Source: Comamonas sp. BIGb0152
Lineage (GTDB): Bacteria > Pseudomonadota > Gammaproteobacteria > Burkholderiales > Burkholderiaceae_C
Direction of reading: 5' to 3'
DNA: 64,000 nt
NCBI RefSeq assembly: GCF_024809975.1
Contig: NZ_JANUDY010000005.1
Coordinates: forward strand, 124,001 to 188,000
Shown: positions 27,954 through 35,633 of the stretch, piece after piece
How positions within the stretch are numbered: the stretch's first letter is position 1
Layout: each line of letters opens with the position of its first letter
The notes under the pieces: generated by a model
What the model saw: the letters and a program-made list of their open reading frames with translations, nothing else
Told to the model about the DNA's origin: nothing
Database searches by the model: none
Made by a program: the position numbers and the translations under genes

Positions 27954-27972
27954 ATTGTTGCACTGCAACAAT
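27954..27972. promoter_or_regulatory. 19-base dyad with TTGC-N3-GCAA core
   Basis: ATTGTTGCA-C-TGCAACAAT is a perfect palindrome with nine-base arms, about 165 bases upstream of the CoA-transferase gene and close to the end of uraA. The core TTGCACTGCAA matches the TGC-N3-GCA pattern seen at 7782, 21526 and 21632. Confidence 0.6.
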
Positions 27973-27981
27973 TTAGCGCAC

Positions 27982-28007
27982 AAAAAAAGCCCGGGACAAC
28001 CGGGCTT
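27982..28007 (-). terminator. terminator of uraA
   Basis: AAGCCCGG-GACAA-CCGGGCTT. On the minus strand the stem is followed by seven T, 20 bases after the uraA stop. Confidence 0.8.
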
Positions 28008-28027
28008 GGTGAGGGTTGGTTTGGGGG

Positions 28028-29320
28028 TCAGCGCTTGTCGCCCCGGTTGAGCAATTGGTAGAGGATGATGGCGCCAAAGGTCGCGGTCCCGATGCCGCCC
28101 AGCGCAAAGCTGCCGAACTTCAACGTGAAGTCGCCGGTGCCGATGATCAGGGTGATCGCGGCAACGATCAGGTTCTTGTTCTGCGAGAAATCCACCTTGT
28201 TCTCGACCCAGATCTTGGCGCCGGCCACGGCGATCAGGCCGAACACCACGATGGACACGCCGCCCATGACCGGCAGCGGAATCGCTTGGATCAGCGCGCC
28301 GAACTTGGGCGAAAAGCCCAGCACCAGCGCAATCAAACCCGCCACCATGAACACGGCGGTGGAGTAGATGCGGGTCGCGGCCATCACGCCGATGTTTTCT
28401 GCATAGGTGGTCACACCCGTGCCGCCCACGCCGCCGCTGACCATGGTGGCCACGCCGTCGCCAATAAAGGCCCGGCCCATGTACTGGTCCAGGTTGCGGC
28501 CGGTCATCGCCGTCACGGCCTTGATGTGGCCCAGGTTCTCGGCCACCAGGATGATCACGATCGGGGCGATCAGCACCATCGCTTGAGGGCTGAACTGTGG
28601 AGCCGAGAAATTGGGCCAGCCGAGCCAGGCGGCCGAGGCCAGGCCCGACAGATCCACCGGCTTGCCCAGGCCCAGGCCATTGGTCAGGATGGCGTAGAGG
28701 ATGGAGGCGGCGATCAGGCCCACCAGGATCAGCAGGCGCTGCACCATGCCCCGCGCCAGCACGGCCACCAGGCCCACGCTGACAAAGGTCATCGCCTGCA
28801 TCCAGCTCTCGAAGTTGTTGCTGGCCATGTTCTTGATAGGAACCGTGGCCAGGTTCAGGCCGATGACGGCGACGATGGCGCCGGTCACCACGGGCGGCAT
28901 GAAGCGCTCAATCCAGCCGGTGCCCACCACCTGCACGACAAAGCCGATCAAGGTGTAGAGCAGGCCGCAGGCAATGATGCCGCCTAGCGCCATGCCGATA
29001 TTGGCATTGGGCCCCGAGCCCGCGTAGCCGGTGGCGGCAATCACCACGCCGATGAAGGCAAAGCTGGAGCCCAGATAGCTGGGCACACGCCCGCCGGTGA
29101 GCAAAAAGAAGATCAAAGTGCCCACGCCGCTCATCAAAATGGCGACATTGGGATCAAAACCCATCAGAATGGGCGCCAGGATGGTGGAGCCAAACATGGC
29201 GATGACATGCTGCACCCCCATGATCGAGGTTTGTGGCCAGGGCAGGCGCTCGTCGGGCGCGACAACATCATCAGCGCCCGGGCGCACTTCGCGCCAGCGG
29301 GGAAGGAAGGAATCAGACAT
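28028..29320 (-). CDS. uraA: uracil/xanthine permease (NCS2 family, UraA-like)
   Basis: A 430-residue nucleobase:cation symporter of the inner membrane. It shows the NCS2 start [20 protein letters not shown], the QH motif of the family, the [16 protein letters not shown] block with the substrate-binding glutamate, and [19 protein letters not shown] chose MSDSFLPRW (ATG 29320). The longer frame adds 11 residues without support. Uracil is the likeliest substrate given the UraA/RutG-like sequence, with xanthine the alternative. A long hairpin lies 87-128 bases upstream. Confidence 0.88.
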   Translation of the reverse strand: MSDSFLPRWREVRPGADDVVAPDERLPWPQTSIMGVQHVIAMFGSTILAPILMGFDPNVAILMSGVGTLIFFLLTGGRVPSYLGSSFAFIGVVIAATGYAGSGPNANIGMALGGIIACGLLYTLIGFVVQVVGTGWIERFMPPVVTGAIVAVIGLNLATVPIKNMASNNFESWMQAMTFVSVGLVAVLARGMVQRLLILVGLIAASILYAILTNGLGLGKPVDLSGLASAAWLGWPNFSAPQFSPQAMVLIAPIVIILVAENLGHIKAVTAMTGRNLDQYMGRAFIGDGVATMVSGGVGGTGVTTYAENIGVMAATRIYSTAVFMVAGLIALVLGFSPKFGALIQAIPLPVMGGVSIVVFGLIAVAGAKIWVENKVDFSQNKNLIVAAITLIIGTGDFTLKFGSFALGGIGTATFGAIILYQLLNRGDKR

Positions 29321-29406
29321 GGTTGGGCAGGCCACCTGCAGGGACCGCGCCAAGGGGCGGTGTGGCAGGTGTGCAAGAGAAAAGGTGCTGCATCATAGTG
29401 AATTTG

Positions 29407-29448
29407 GCAACACTTGTAGAGAGAGGGAAACTCTCTAACCAGTGTTGC
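29407..29448. repeat. two-part inverted repeat upstream of uraA
   Basis: GCAACACT pairs with AGTGTTGC and, inside it, TAGAGAG pairs with CTCTCTA, with a small TG/ACC internal bulge and loop AGGGAAA, giving 15 paired bases. It lies in the 306-base divergent region between uraA and the zinc-ribbon gene, close to a TATGAT box reading toward uraA. It could be an operator, an attenuator or a mobile palindrome. Confidence 0.6.
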
Positions 29449-29551
29449 GTGGCTGCGCTGCCCCGGCTTGGGGGGCGCAGCAAGGCCTGGGTGGCGGCAG
29501 CGCGCAGATCGGCGTGGCGCATTAGCACTGGTCGAATTGGCCGATGCAATA

Positions 29552-29570
29552 GATAATGACAATGATATTG
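29552..29570. promoter_or_regulatory. possible Fur box
   Basis: GATAATGACAATGATATTG matches the 19-base Fur consensus at 14 positions and reads as successive GATAAT-like hexamers. It is 57 bases before the zinc-ribbon gene start, in the promoter zone. It is AT-rich within GC-rich DNA. Confidence 0.45.
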
Positions 29571-29626
29571 AGAACGAATACGGCAAGCGGCAAGCAACAG
29601 CTTGCCGGTTTTGGGAGAGGGTTTCC

Positions 29627-30535
29627 ATGAACTGTGTGCAATGTGGCGAGGGTTTGGCGGCGAACGCGAAATTCTGTAGAAAATGCGGCTGCAAGGTGCA
29701 GGCCCTTGGCCTGGCGCAGGCTGCGCCGCTGCCCGCTGCGGCGGCCGGCCCCCGCGGTTTGCTGGCCACGCCGGTGGCCGCCTACGCCACTTGCCCGGAT
29801 TGCGGCGCGCTGTGCAGCGGCCAGGCCGTGTTTTGCAAGCAATGCGGATGCCGCTTTGAAGAAAACCCGGGCTTCCAGGACACGGCACCCGATTGGGATG
29901 CACCGCTGAGCCTGGCCGACGAAAAGGCCATCCTGGTCTTTGGCAATGTGCAAGATAGCTCCGAGCCCGCATCTGCCCAGCCTGGCGAGCGCATACAGAC
30001 CAGTGCAGCCATGGTGATCGGCGGGGCGGCAGCCTTGTCGGCCGCCGCCGTCCCCGCCCCAGCGCTGCGTGAACCCGATACCCCCTTGTGGCAGCCCGAG
30101 CCACCCCGTGTACCCCCCGCCCCCGCAGAACAGGCGCGCAGCGCTGCGCGCAACCCCATGCCCGAGGCGCCCGCGCCCCAAAGCAGCCAGGGCATGCGCA
30201 TTGCCGTGGTGCTGCTGGGGCTGGCGGTGCTGGCAGCCGGCGGCGCCTGGTGGTGGAAAAACCAGCAGTCGCGCGCCGCACTGGCTGCGGATGTGGTGAC
30301 GGACACCGCGACACCGGCGGTGTCGGCCCCGGTGGCGTCCCCAGCCATGGTGGAATCCGATGCCGCGCTGGCACCCAATGAAACGCTTGTGGCCCCGGCG
30401 CAGGCCCCGGAAACGCTGCCAGCGACCGGGGTGGCGCCGGTAGAGGCCGAGGCGGCTGCCCCGGCCCCCGCGCCGGCCCGCCCACCCGCGCGCAAGCCGG
30501 TGCGCCAGCAGACCTTGGATGATTTGTTGAATTGA
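29627..30535 (+). CDS. membrane-anchored double zinc-ribbon protein
   Basis: A 302-residue protein with two zinc ribbons: cysteines 3, 6, 17, 20 and cysteines 56, 59, 70, 73. A low-complexity linker follows, then one transmembrane helix at about 191-210 (IAVVLLGLAVLAAGGAWWW) and a Pro/Ala-rich tail of about 90 residues. The zinc ribbons would face the cytoplasm. The start at ATG 29627 puts the first CxxC at residue 3. The downstream lipoprotein begins 11 bases after the stop. I do not recognise a function. Confidence 0.82.
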   Translation: MNCVQCGEGLAANAKFCRKCGCKVQALGLAQAAPLPAAAAGPRGLLATPVAAYATCPDCGALCSGQAVFCKQCGCRFEENPGFQDTAPDWDAPLSLADEKAILVFGNVQDSSEPASAQPGERIQTSAAMVIGGAAALSAAAVPAPALREPDTPLWQPEPPRVPPAPAEQARSAARNPMPEAPAPQSSQGMRIAVVLLGLAVLAAGGAWWWKNQQSRAALAADVVTDTATPAVSAPVASPAMVESDAALAPNETLVAPAQAPETLPATGVAPVEAEAAAPAPAPARPPARKPVRQQTLDDLLN

Positions 30536-30546
30536 AGGAGAGCCCT

Positions 30547-31194
30547 GTGAAGCTGTTGATGAAAATATCCGCCCTGGTATCGGTGCTGGCACTGGCCGGT
30601 TGCGCTGCCCCGCCCCCGGAGCCCGCGCCCGTGGCGGCGCCCGCAGTGCCGGTGCAGGTGGAGTGCGGTGTCGCATCGCCCCCCGGCTGCCGTGAGCCTG
30701 CCATCCCCGCCGCCTTGGTGGCCTGGGAGCAGAAGATGCAGGCGGAGATCGCCGAAGCCGAGGCTTTGCGCACACGTGCCGTCGAGGCCATGGCGGCCTT
30801 GCCCGTCAAGCAGCGCATTGCCGGCAGCCAGGCCCACACCACCGAGCAGGTCTTCAGCACCAGCCAGTCGCCCGCCACGCGCAAGCTGCCGGTGCTCGAC
30901 TCGGTCTCGCTCGACCTGCCCTGGGCGGCCAAGGCACGCAAGGAGCACAAGGATGCGATGGTCGCGGTGAAGGACATCGCCACCATGATGGCCGACAACC
31001 GAGGTGGTGCCACCATCTATGTGACCGTCTCGCCCCGTGATCTGCGCGCCAAAAAGGTCAACACCAATTCGGGCACCGCGCCCACGGAGGCGGGCAACCC
31101 GGTAGAGGTCAAGAAATCGGCCGACAAGAATGTGCCCCCCGGTATCGAGCATTTCGTGATCCAGGCCAAGCCCTGGCCCGGCCGCATCGACTGA
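30547..31194 (+). CDS. predicted lipoprotein of unknown function
   Basis: A 215-residue protein starting at GTG 30547, chosen because GGAGAG lies five bases upstream and because it gives a compact lipoprotein signal: KLLMKISALVSVLALAGC with lipobox LAGC. A Pro/Ala-rich linker, a helical stretch around residues 55-85 (WEQKMQAEIAEAEALRTRAV) and a C-terminal domain follow. It probably sits in the periplasm on a membrane anchor. It is co-transcribed with the zinc-ribbon gene. I know no homologue with a function. Confidence 0.78.
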   Translation: MKLLMKISALVSVLALAGCAAPPPEPAPVAAPAVPVQVECGVASPPGCREPAIPAALVAWEQKMQAEIAEAEALRTRAVEAMAALPVKQRIAGSQAHTTEQVFSTSQSPATRKLPVLDSVSLDLPWAAKARKEHKDAMVAVKDIATMMADNRGGATIYVTVSPRDLRAKKVNTNSGTAPTEAGNPVEVKKSADKNVPPGIEHFVIQAKPWPGRID

Positions 31195-31283
31195 GCACGC
31201 GGCCAGCCCCCCATACCCGCCATGCGCTCTCTCAGGGGCCTTGGCGGGGCAGCTATACGGTAACCACGACGAAGGAATCGCAG

Positions 31284-32711
31284 ATGTCTTCTCCCCAATC
31301 GATGCTGAAGTCCATTGACTTTGGCCAACTGATGCGAGCGGCCGAGGGGCTGACCCAGTGGCGTGTGCTCGGCCTGTCCTTTCTGACCTGGCTGGCCGGT
31401 GGCCTGGTGATGGTGGGCGGGCAGATGCTGGCCACCCGCGCGGGCAGCATGCTCCTGGCCCTGCTGTTCCTGGTCATTGCCTCGGTGGTGTTCTCGGCGG
31501 GCATGTCGGCCGTCGGCATCCTGCTGCAAGACAAGGCCAGGGATGTGGAGCAGCGCAGCGTGGCGGCTGCCATCCGCGCCGGCCTGCTGTGTGTGCCCCG
31601 CTTCATCCTGTTTGGCCTGCTGGTGCTGGCCGTGGTGCTGGGCCTGTGCCTGGTGGCGGCCATTGTGTATTTCGTCTGCAAGATCCCGTTCATCGGCCCG
31701 ATCCTGCTGTTCTTCGCCCACCCGGTGATGGTCATCTCCGCCTCGGTGTTCTTCATCGCGCTGTACTGGGTGGCTGCGCCTTTGCTGGCGCCCGCCATCT
31801 GGGATGGCCGCTCGCTGCGCCGCGCCGTATCGCTGGTGCTGGCCGTGGTGCGCACGCGCCTGGTGCCGCTGGTGCTGATGCTGCTGGCGCTGTACATCGT
31901 CATCACGGTGATCACCCTGGTGGTGTTCACCGGCTTCATCCCCGGCTTTGCCTACATGACGGCGATTGCCAGCGCCGTGATTGGCCCGAGCATGATGGCG
32001 TCGATGGGCGGCATGGGCAACTCCGCCGCCTTTGGCGCGATGGCCAGCAGCGGCCATATGCTGGCCGGCACCTTGTCGACCGTGATCCTGTTTGCCGTGC
32101 TGATGGCGCTGACCATGCAGGTGATGATCATGGGCGTGAACATCATCTACCTGATGGTGACCGATGGCCTGGACGAGCAAGGCACCGAAGACAGCCTGCA
32201 GGCCGGCATTGACCTGGCGCGCGAAAAGGCCCGCCAGGCCCAGGGCATGGCCCGCGAGGCGGCAGACAAGGTGCGCCACGCCACCCATCTGGATGGCCAT
32301 GGCCACCAGGGCGCTGCGACGCGCGCACCGTCCGCGCCGGTGCCACCGGCAGCGCCACAGAACGATATCTTTGCGCCGGTGGCCGCGCCTGTCGCGCCTG
32401 CCCCAGCGCCGCATAGCCCAGCCGCCCCTGTGCACAGCCCTGCACCTGCGCCGGTGGCGCCTGTGACGCCCGCTCCCGTACAGCCTCCGGTCGCCGCCGC
32501 ACCGCTTGTTGGCGCAGCGGCTGCCGCCAGTGGCGCAGCGATGGTGCCCCCCGCAGGGGCAGCCGTGGCCCCGCCTGTTGCAACCCCCGCTGCTGGCCCG
32601 GTTGCGGATAGCCCCGCAGCTGCCCCGCTGCTGCTGCGTTGCCGCAGCTGCTTTGAGGCCGTGGCGGCCGACGATGTATTCTGCGGGCACTGCGGCTTTC
32701 AGCTGAAATAA
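31284..32711 (+). CDS. polytopic membrane protein with C-terminal zinc ribbon
   Basis: A 475-residue protein with about six membrane segments in the first 300 residues, a basic helical segment (about 300-335, with REKARQAQGMAREAADKVRH), a long Pro/Ala/Val-rich linker, and a C-terminal zinc ribbon CRSCFEAVAADDVFCGHCG. The zinc ribbon and Pro/Ala linker mirror the first gene of the cluster. ACGAAGGAATCGCAG precedes the ATG. It lies 89 bases after the lipoprotein gene and ends at a strong terminator before minC. Function unknown. Confidence 0.85.
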   Translation: MSSPQSMLKSIDFGQLMRAAEGLTQWRVLGLSFLTWLAGGLVMVGGQMLATRAGSMLLALLFLVIASVVFSAGMSAVGILLQDKARDVEQRSVAAAIRAGLLCVPRFILFGLLVLAVVLGLCLVAAIVYFVCKIPFIGPILLFFAHPVMVISASVFFIALYWVAAPLLAPAIWDGRSLRRAVSLVLAVVRTRLVPLVLMLLALYIVITVITLVVFTGFIPGFAYMTAIASAVIGPSMMASMGGMGNSAAFGAMASSGHMLAGTLSTVILFAVLMALTMQVMIMGVNIIYLMVTDGLDEQGTEDSLQAGIDLAREKARQAQGMAREAADKVRHATHLDGHGHQGAATRAPSAPVPPAAPQNDIFAPVAAPVAPAPAPHSPAAPVHSPAPAPVAPVTPAPVQPPVAAAPLVGAAAAASGAAMVPPAGAAVAPPVATPAAGPVADSPAAAPLLLRCRSCFEAVAADDVFCGHCGFQLK

Positions 32712-32730
32712 TGGCTGGCAGCATTCACCG

Positions 32731-32752
32731 AGGGCGCGAAAGCGCCCTTTTT
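32731..32752 (+). terminator. terminator of the zinc-ribbon cluster
   Basis: AGGGCGC-GAAA-GCGCCCT followed by a T-run, 20 bases after the stop. It separates the cluster from minCDE, whose promoter must lie in the following 150 bases. Confidence 0.88.
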
Positions 32753-32902
32753 CTTGACACGCTGTATCCCGCCTGCGCGCGCAGGCTGATTGGTAAAAGA
32801 GTGTTGTCAATCCGGGCAAAACGGCGGAGCGGCTGCGGTGATTCACGTCAGGCAGGTTACACTTTGCCGATTCATGTCCAGTAACTAGATCGGCTTATAA
32901 CC

Positions 32903-33634
32903 ATGTCAGGTGAAACGACCCAGCGCAGCGGTTTCGATATGAAAAGCGCCCAGTTGCCGGTGGTTGCGTTCGCTTTGCGCTCCGCCGACCTGGAGCAGCT
33001 GGCGCAGGAGTTTGCCGAGCGGTTTGGCAGCGACTCCACGTTTTTTGACCATGACCCGGTGCTGATCGATCTGGCGCATTTGCGTGAGGCCGATGAGGAC
33101 ATCGACTTTGTGGCCCTGGTGGCTTTGCTGCGCCAGTACCGCACCACGCCTGTGGCCGTGCGCGGTGGCAGCGAGGCGCAGATGGCCAGCGCCTATGCAG
33201 CCGGCCTGATGGCCGCGCCCGAGGCGCCACCGGCGCGCAAGGCGGCCGAGCCCGAGGTGCGCGAGGTCAAAGTCGAGGTGATCAAGGAAGTGCAGTTGCC
33301 GGCCAAGGCCAGCTTGCGGGTTGACAAGCCCATGCGCTCGGGCCAGCAGGTCTATGCGGCGGGCAGCGATGTGATCGTCAACGCCATCGTCAGCTACGGC
33401 GCCGAGGTGATTGCCGATGGCAACGTCCATGTCTATGGGCCCTTGCGTGGCCGGGCCGTGGCAGGGGCACGGGGTGACAAGACTGCGCGCATTTATTGCA
33501 CCTGTTTTGAGCCGCAGCTGGTGTCCATCGCGGGCATCTACCGCACGGTTGAGTCGGATTGGCCGGCCGAGCTGGCAGGCAAGGCGGCGGTGGTGCGGCT
33601 CGAAGGTGAGAAACTGCTGATCGAGCCGCTGTGA
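32903..33634 (+). CDS. minC: septum site-determining protein MinC
   Basis: A 243-residue FtsZ-polymerisation inhibitor. The N-terminal domain (about 1-105) is joined by a charged linker to the C-terminal beta-helix domain (about 130-243), with RSGQQVYAAGSDVIVNAIVS, ADGNVHVYGPLRGRAVAG and GDKTARIYCTCFEPQLVSIAG as family signatures. It acts with MinD at the cell poles to keep the Z-ring at mid-cell. First gene of a minC-minD-minE operon. Confidence 0.97.
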   Translation: MSGETTQRSGFDMKSAQLPVVAFALRSADLEQLAQEFAERFGSDSTFFDHDPVLIDLAHLREADEDIDFVALVALLRQYRTTPVAVRGGSEAQMASAYAAGLMAAPEAPPARKAAEPEVREVKVEVIKEVQLPAKASLRVDKPMRSGQQVYAAGSDVIVNAIVSYGAEVIADGNVHVYGPLRGRAVAGARGDKTARIYCTCFEPQLVSIAGIYRTVESDWPAELAGKAAVVRLEGEKLLIEPL

Positions 33635-33701
33635 CAGGCACAAGGGCACAGCCCCGGCTGGGCTTTGGACAATTGAGGACGTAAAGGGAACGGATCGAAA
33701 G

Positions 33702-34514
33702 ATGGCAAAAATCGTCGTTATAACTTCCGGCAAGGGCGGAGTTGGAAAAACTACCACCAGTGCAAGCTTTGCGGCCGGGCTGGCGCTGAGTGGCCACAAA
33801 ACTGCGGTGATCGACTTCGATGTCGGCCTGCGCAATTTGGACCTGATCATGGGCTGCGAGCGCCGCGTGGTTTATGACCTGATCAATGTGATCCAGGGAG
33901 AGGCTAACCTCAACCAGGCCCTGATCAAGGACAAGCAGCTTGAGAACCTGTTCATCCTGGCCGCGTCGCAGACGCGCGACAAGGATGCGCTGACGCAAGA
34001 AGGCGTTGAGAAGATTCTCAAGGACCTGGGCGACATGGGTTTTGACTACATCGTTTGCGACTCGCCCGCCGGCATCGAGAGCGGTGCCTTGATGGCCATG
34101 CACTTTGCCGATGAGGCGCTGGTGGTCACCAACCCCGAGGTCTCGTCCGTGCGTGACTCGGACCGCATCCTGGGCATGCTCAGCTCCAAAACCAAGCGTG
34201 CCATCGATGGGTCAGACCCCATCAAGGAGCATTTGCTGATCACCCGCTACAACCCCAACCGGGTGCAGGACGGCCAGATGCTGTCGCTGGAAGATATCCA
34301 GGACATTCTGCGCATTCCGCTGATTGGTGTGATTCCCGAGTCGGAATCGGTGCTGCAGGCCTCCAACCAGGGCACGCCTGCGATCAACCTGAGCCAGACC
34401 GATGTGTCGGAAGCCTACAAAGATGTGGTGTCGCGCTTTTTGGGCGAAGACAAGCCGATGCGCTTTATCGATGCGCAAAAGCCGGGTTTCTTCAAACGTA
34501 TTTTCGGGAGGTAA
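33702..34514 (+). CDS. minD: septum site-determining ATPase MinD
   Basis: A 270-residue ParA/MinD-type ATPase. It has the deviant Walker [11 protein letters not shown], the switch [14 protein letters not shown], and the C-terminal membrane-targeting amphipathic helix ending FFKRIFGR. It binds the membrane in the ATP form, recruits MinC, and is released by MinE. minE follows after five bases. Confidence 0.98.
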   Translation: MAKIVVITSGKGGVGKTTTSASFAAGLALSGHKTAVIDFDVGLRNLDLIMGCERRVVYDLINVIQGEANLNQALIKDKQLENLFILAASQTRDKDALTQEGVEKILKDLGDMGFDYIVCDSPAGIESGALMAMHFADEALVVTNPEVSSVRDSDRILGMLSSKTKRAIDGSDPIKEHLLITRYNPNRVQDGQMLSLEDIQDILRIPLIGVIPESESVLQASNQGTPAINLSQTDVSEAYKDVVSRFLGEDKPMRFIDAQKPGFFKRIFGR

Positions 34515-34519
34515 GTCTG

Positions 34520-34777
34520 ATGTCCTTGCTGTCCCTGTTCTTGGGTGAAAAGAAGAAGACGGCCTCGGTGGCCAAGGAGCGGCTGCAGATTATTTTGGCG
34601 CGTGAGCGCACGGGCCGCAGCAATAACCAGCCCGACTATCTGCCGGCCTTGCAAAAGGAGCTGATGGCCGTGATTGCCAAGTACGTCTCCATCAACCCCG
34701 ACGATGTCCGCGTCAACTTGGAACGACAAGACAATCTTGAAGTCTTGGAAGTGAAGATCGAGCTGCCGGACAAGTAA
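34520..34777 (+). CDS. minE: cell division topological specificity factor MinE
   Basis: An 85-residue protein of the usual length. The N-terminal membrane-targeting and MinD-binding segment ([20 protein letters not shown]) is followed by the dimerising C-terminal domain. It stimulates MinD ATPase and drives pole-to-pole oscillation. Last gene of the operon. Confidence 0.97.
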   Translation: MSLLSLFLGEKKKTASVAKERLQIILARERTGRSNNQPDYLPALQKELMAVIAKYVSINPDDVRVNLERQDNLEVLEVKIELPDK

Positions 34778-34875
34778 GGTTTCTAGGTCTGAAGTATTTG
34801 TTCGTAGTGCATGTGTGCTGCGGCGAATGCTTAGTCTGGCTGGGGCTTGGGTGGTTTTGGTTTTGGGGTGGCGAT

Positions 34876-34954
34876 ATGGGCCCGCATGCGTTGTTGTGGC
34901 GCCTTGCCATACCAAAGTATTGTCTGCGGCGCCACGCCTAGCCTGCGGGCCCAT
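34876..34954. repeat. nested inverted repeat downstream of minE
   Basis: ATGGGCCCGCA (34876-34886) pairs with TGCGGGCCCAT (34944-34954), and inside it GTGGCGCC (34896-34903) pairs with GGCGCCAC (34928-34935). The arms are separated by similar-sized bulges of nine and eight bases, around a 24-base loop. The 397-base region from minE to the thioesterase stop holds no gene I trust. Small frames there lack codon bias. This could be a structured RNA, a processing site or a small interspersed repeat. Confidence 0.65.
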
Positions 34955-35058
34955 CTCGCCATTGGGGTGGGTGGTTCGGGGCGCTGTGCGCGCTGCTGGC
35001 TTCGCTGTTGAAAACCGAATTCCACTGTTGGGTTCCCTATTCTTTCCTCCAAAAACAA

Positions 35059-35078
35059 ACGCGACCTTCGGGTCGCGT
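35059..35078. terminator. terminator with TTCG tetraloop
   Basis: ACGCGACC-TTCG-GGTCGCGT, flanked by A-rich sequence on the left and a short T-rich stretch on the right. It can serve the thioesterase operon (ends 35175) and the min operon from either side. Confidence 0.7.
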
Positions 35079-35174
35079 TGTCGTTGGGGGTAAGTTTGTG
35101 GATTTCTGGCTTCGCTGGGATAAGTCGCTGGCTTATCCACATTTCTATGCACATGCGGGCGTTTATCCCCTCAG

Positions 35175-35633
35175 TTATGCACTGGGCTCGGCGGCGTTGT
35201 CGTAGGCGTGGGCTTTCCAGTACTTGAAGGTGCCCTGGGCGGTGGCCAGGATGCGGCGGTCCGCGTCATAGATGTTGGCCTGGCAGGTGCACAGCGAGCG
35301 GCCCTGGTTGATGACCCAGCCTTCGGCGACGAGGGGGCCGCGCCCAGGGTAGATGAAGCGCGAGGACATCTCTACCGTGACGGCGGTGCTGGACGGCGCG
35401 CCGGGGGCCAGCACGGCGGCGCGCGACATGGCCACGTCGAGCAGGGTCATGAGGATGCCGCCATGTGCGGCGGGCAGCTGGTTGCACAGCTCTTCGCGCA
35501 GATCGGGCAGGTGTACGCGCACGATACCGTCTTCAAAGTTCGGATCCTGGCGCGCGCCGATGAGGCGCAGAAAGGGCACGCGGCTGTTGAGGTCCTCGAT
35601 GCTCAGCTGGGGGCGAGGGGGCGTGGTGCTCAT
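35175..35633 (-). CDS. PaaI-family hotdog thioesterase
   Basis: A 152-residue single-hotdog acyl-CoA thioesterase. LPAAHGGILMTLLDVAMSRAA holds the HGG motif and the following helix with the catalytic acidic residue. TAVTVEMSSRFIYPGRG is the usual following strand. The ATG at 35633 overlaps the acyl-CoA dehydrogenase stop by four bases. It is the last gene of a four-gene CoA-ester operon, releasing the free acid or recycling CoA. Confidence 0.88.
   Translation of the reverse strand: MSTTPPRPQLSIEDLNSRVPFLRLIGARQDPNFEDGIVRVHLPDLREELCNQLPAAHGGILMTLLDVAMSRAAVLAPGAPSSTAVTVEMSSRFIYPGRGPLVAEGWVINQGRSLCTCQANIYDADRRILATAQGTFKYWKAHAYDNAAEPSA

Noticed and set aside
26005..28050. 681-residue plus-strand frame opposite the CoA-transferase
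   Set aside because: Shadow of a 506-residue CoA-transferase with full family motifs.
29313..31152. Minus-strand frames opposite the zinc-ribbon and lipoprotein genes
   Set aside because: The plus-strand frames carry zinc ribbons, a transmembrane helix and a lipobox with proper ribosome sites. The minus frames are low-complexity and cross gene boundaries.
35059..35078. CGCGACC hairpin as part of a CRISPR or integron array
   Set aside because: It occurs once, has a TTCG tetraloop and behaves like an ordinary terminator.
34815..35093. 92-residue plus-strand frame after minE
   Set aside because: It spans the nested inverted repeat and terminator, has no ribosome site and no codon bias like the neighbours.
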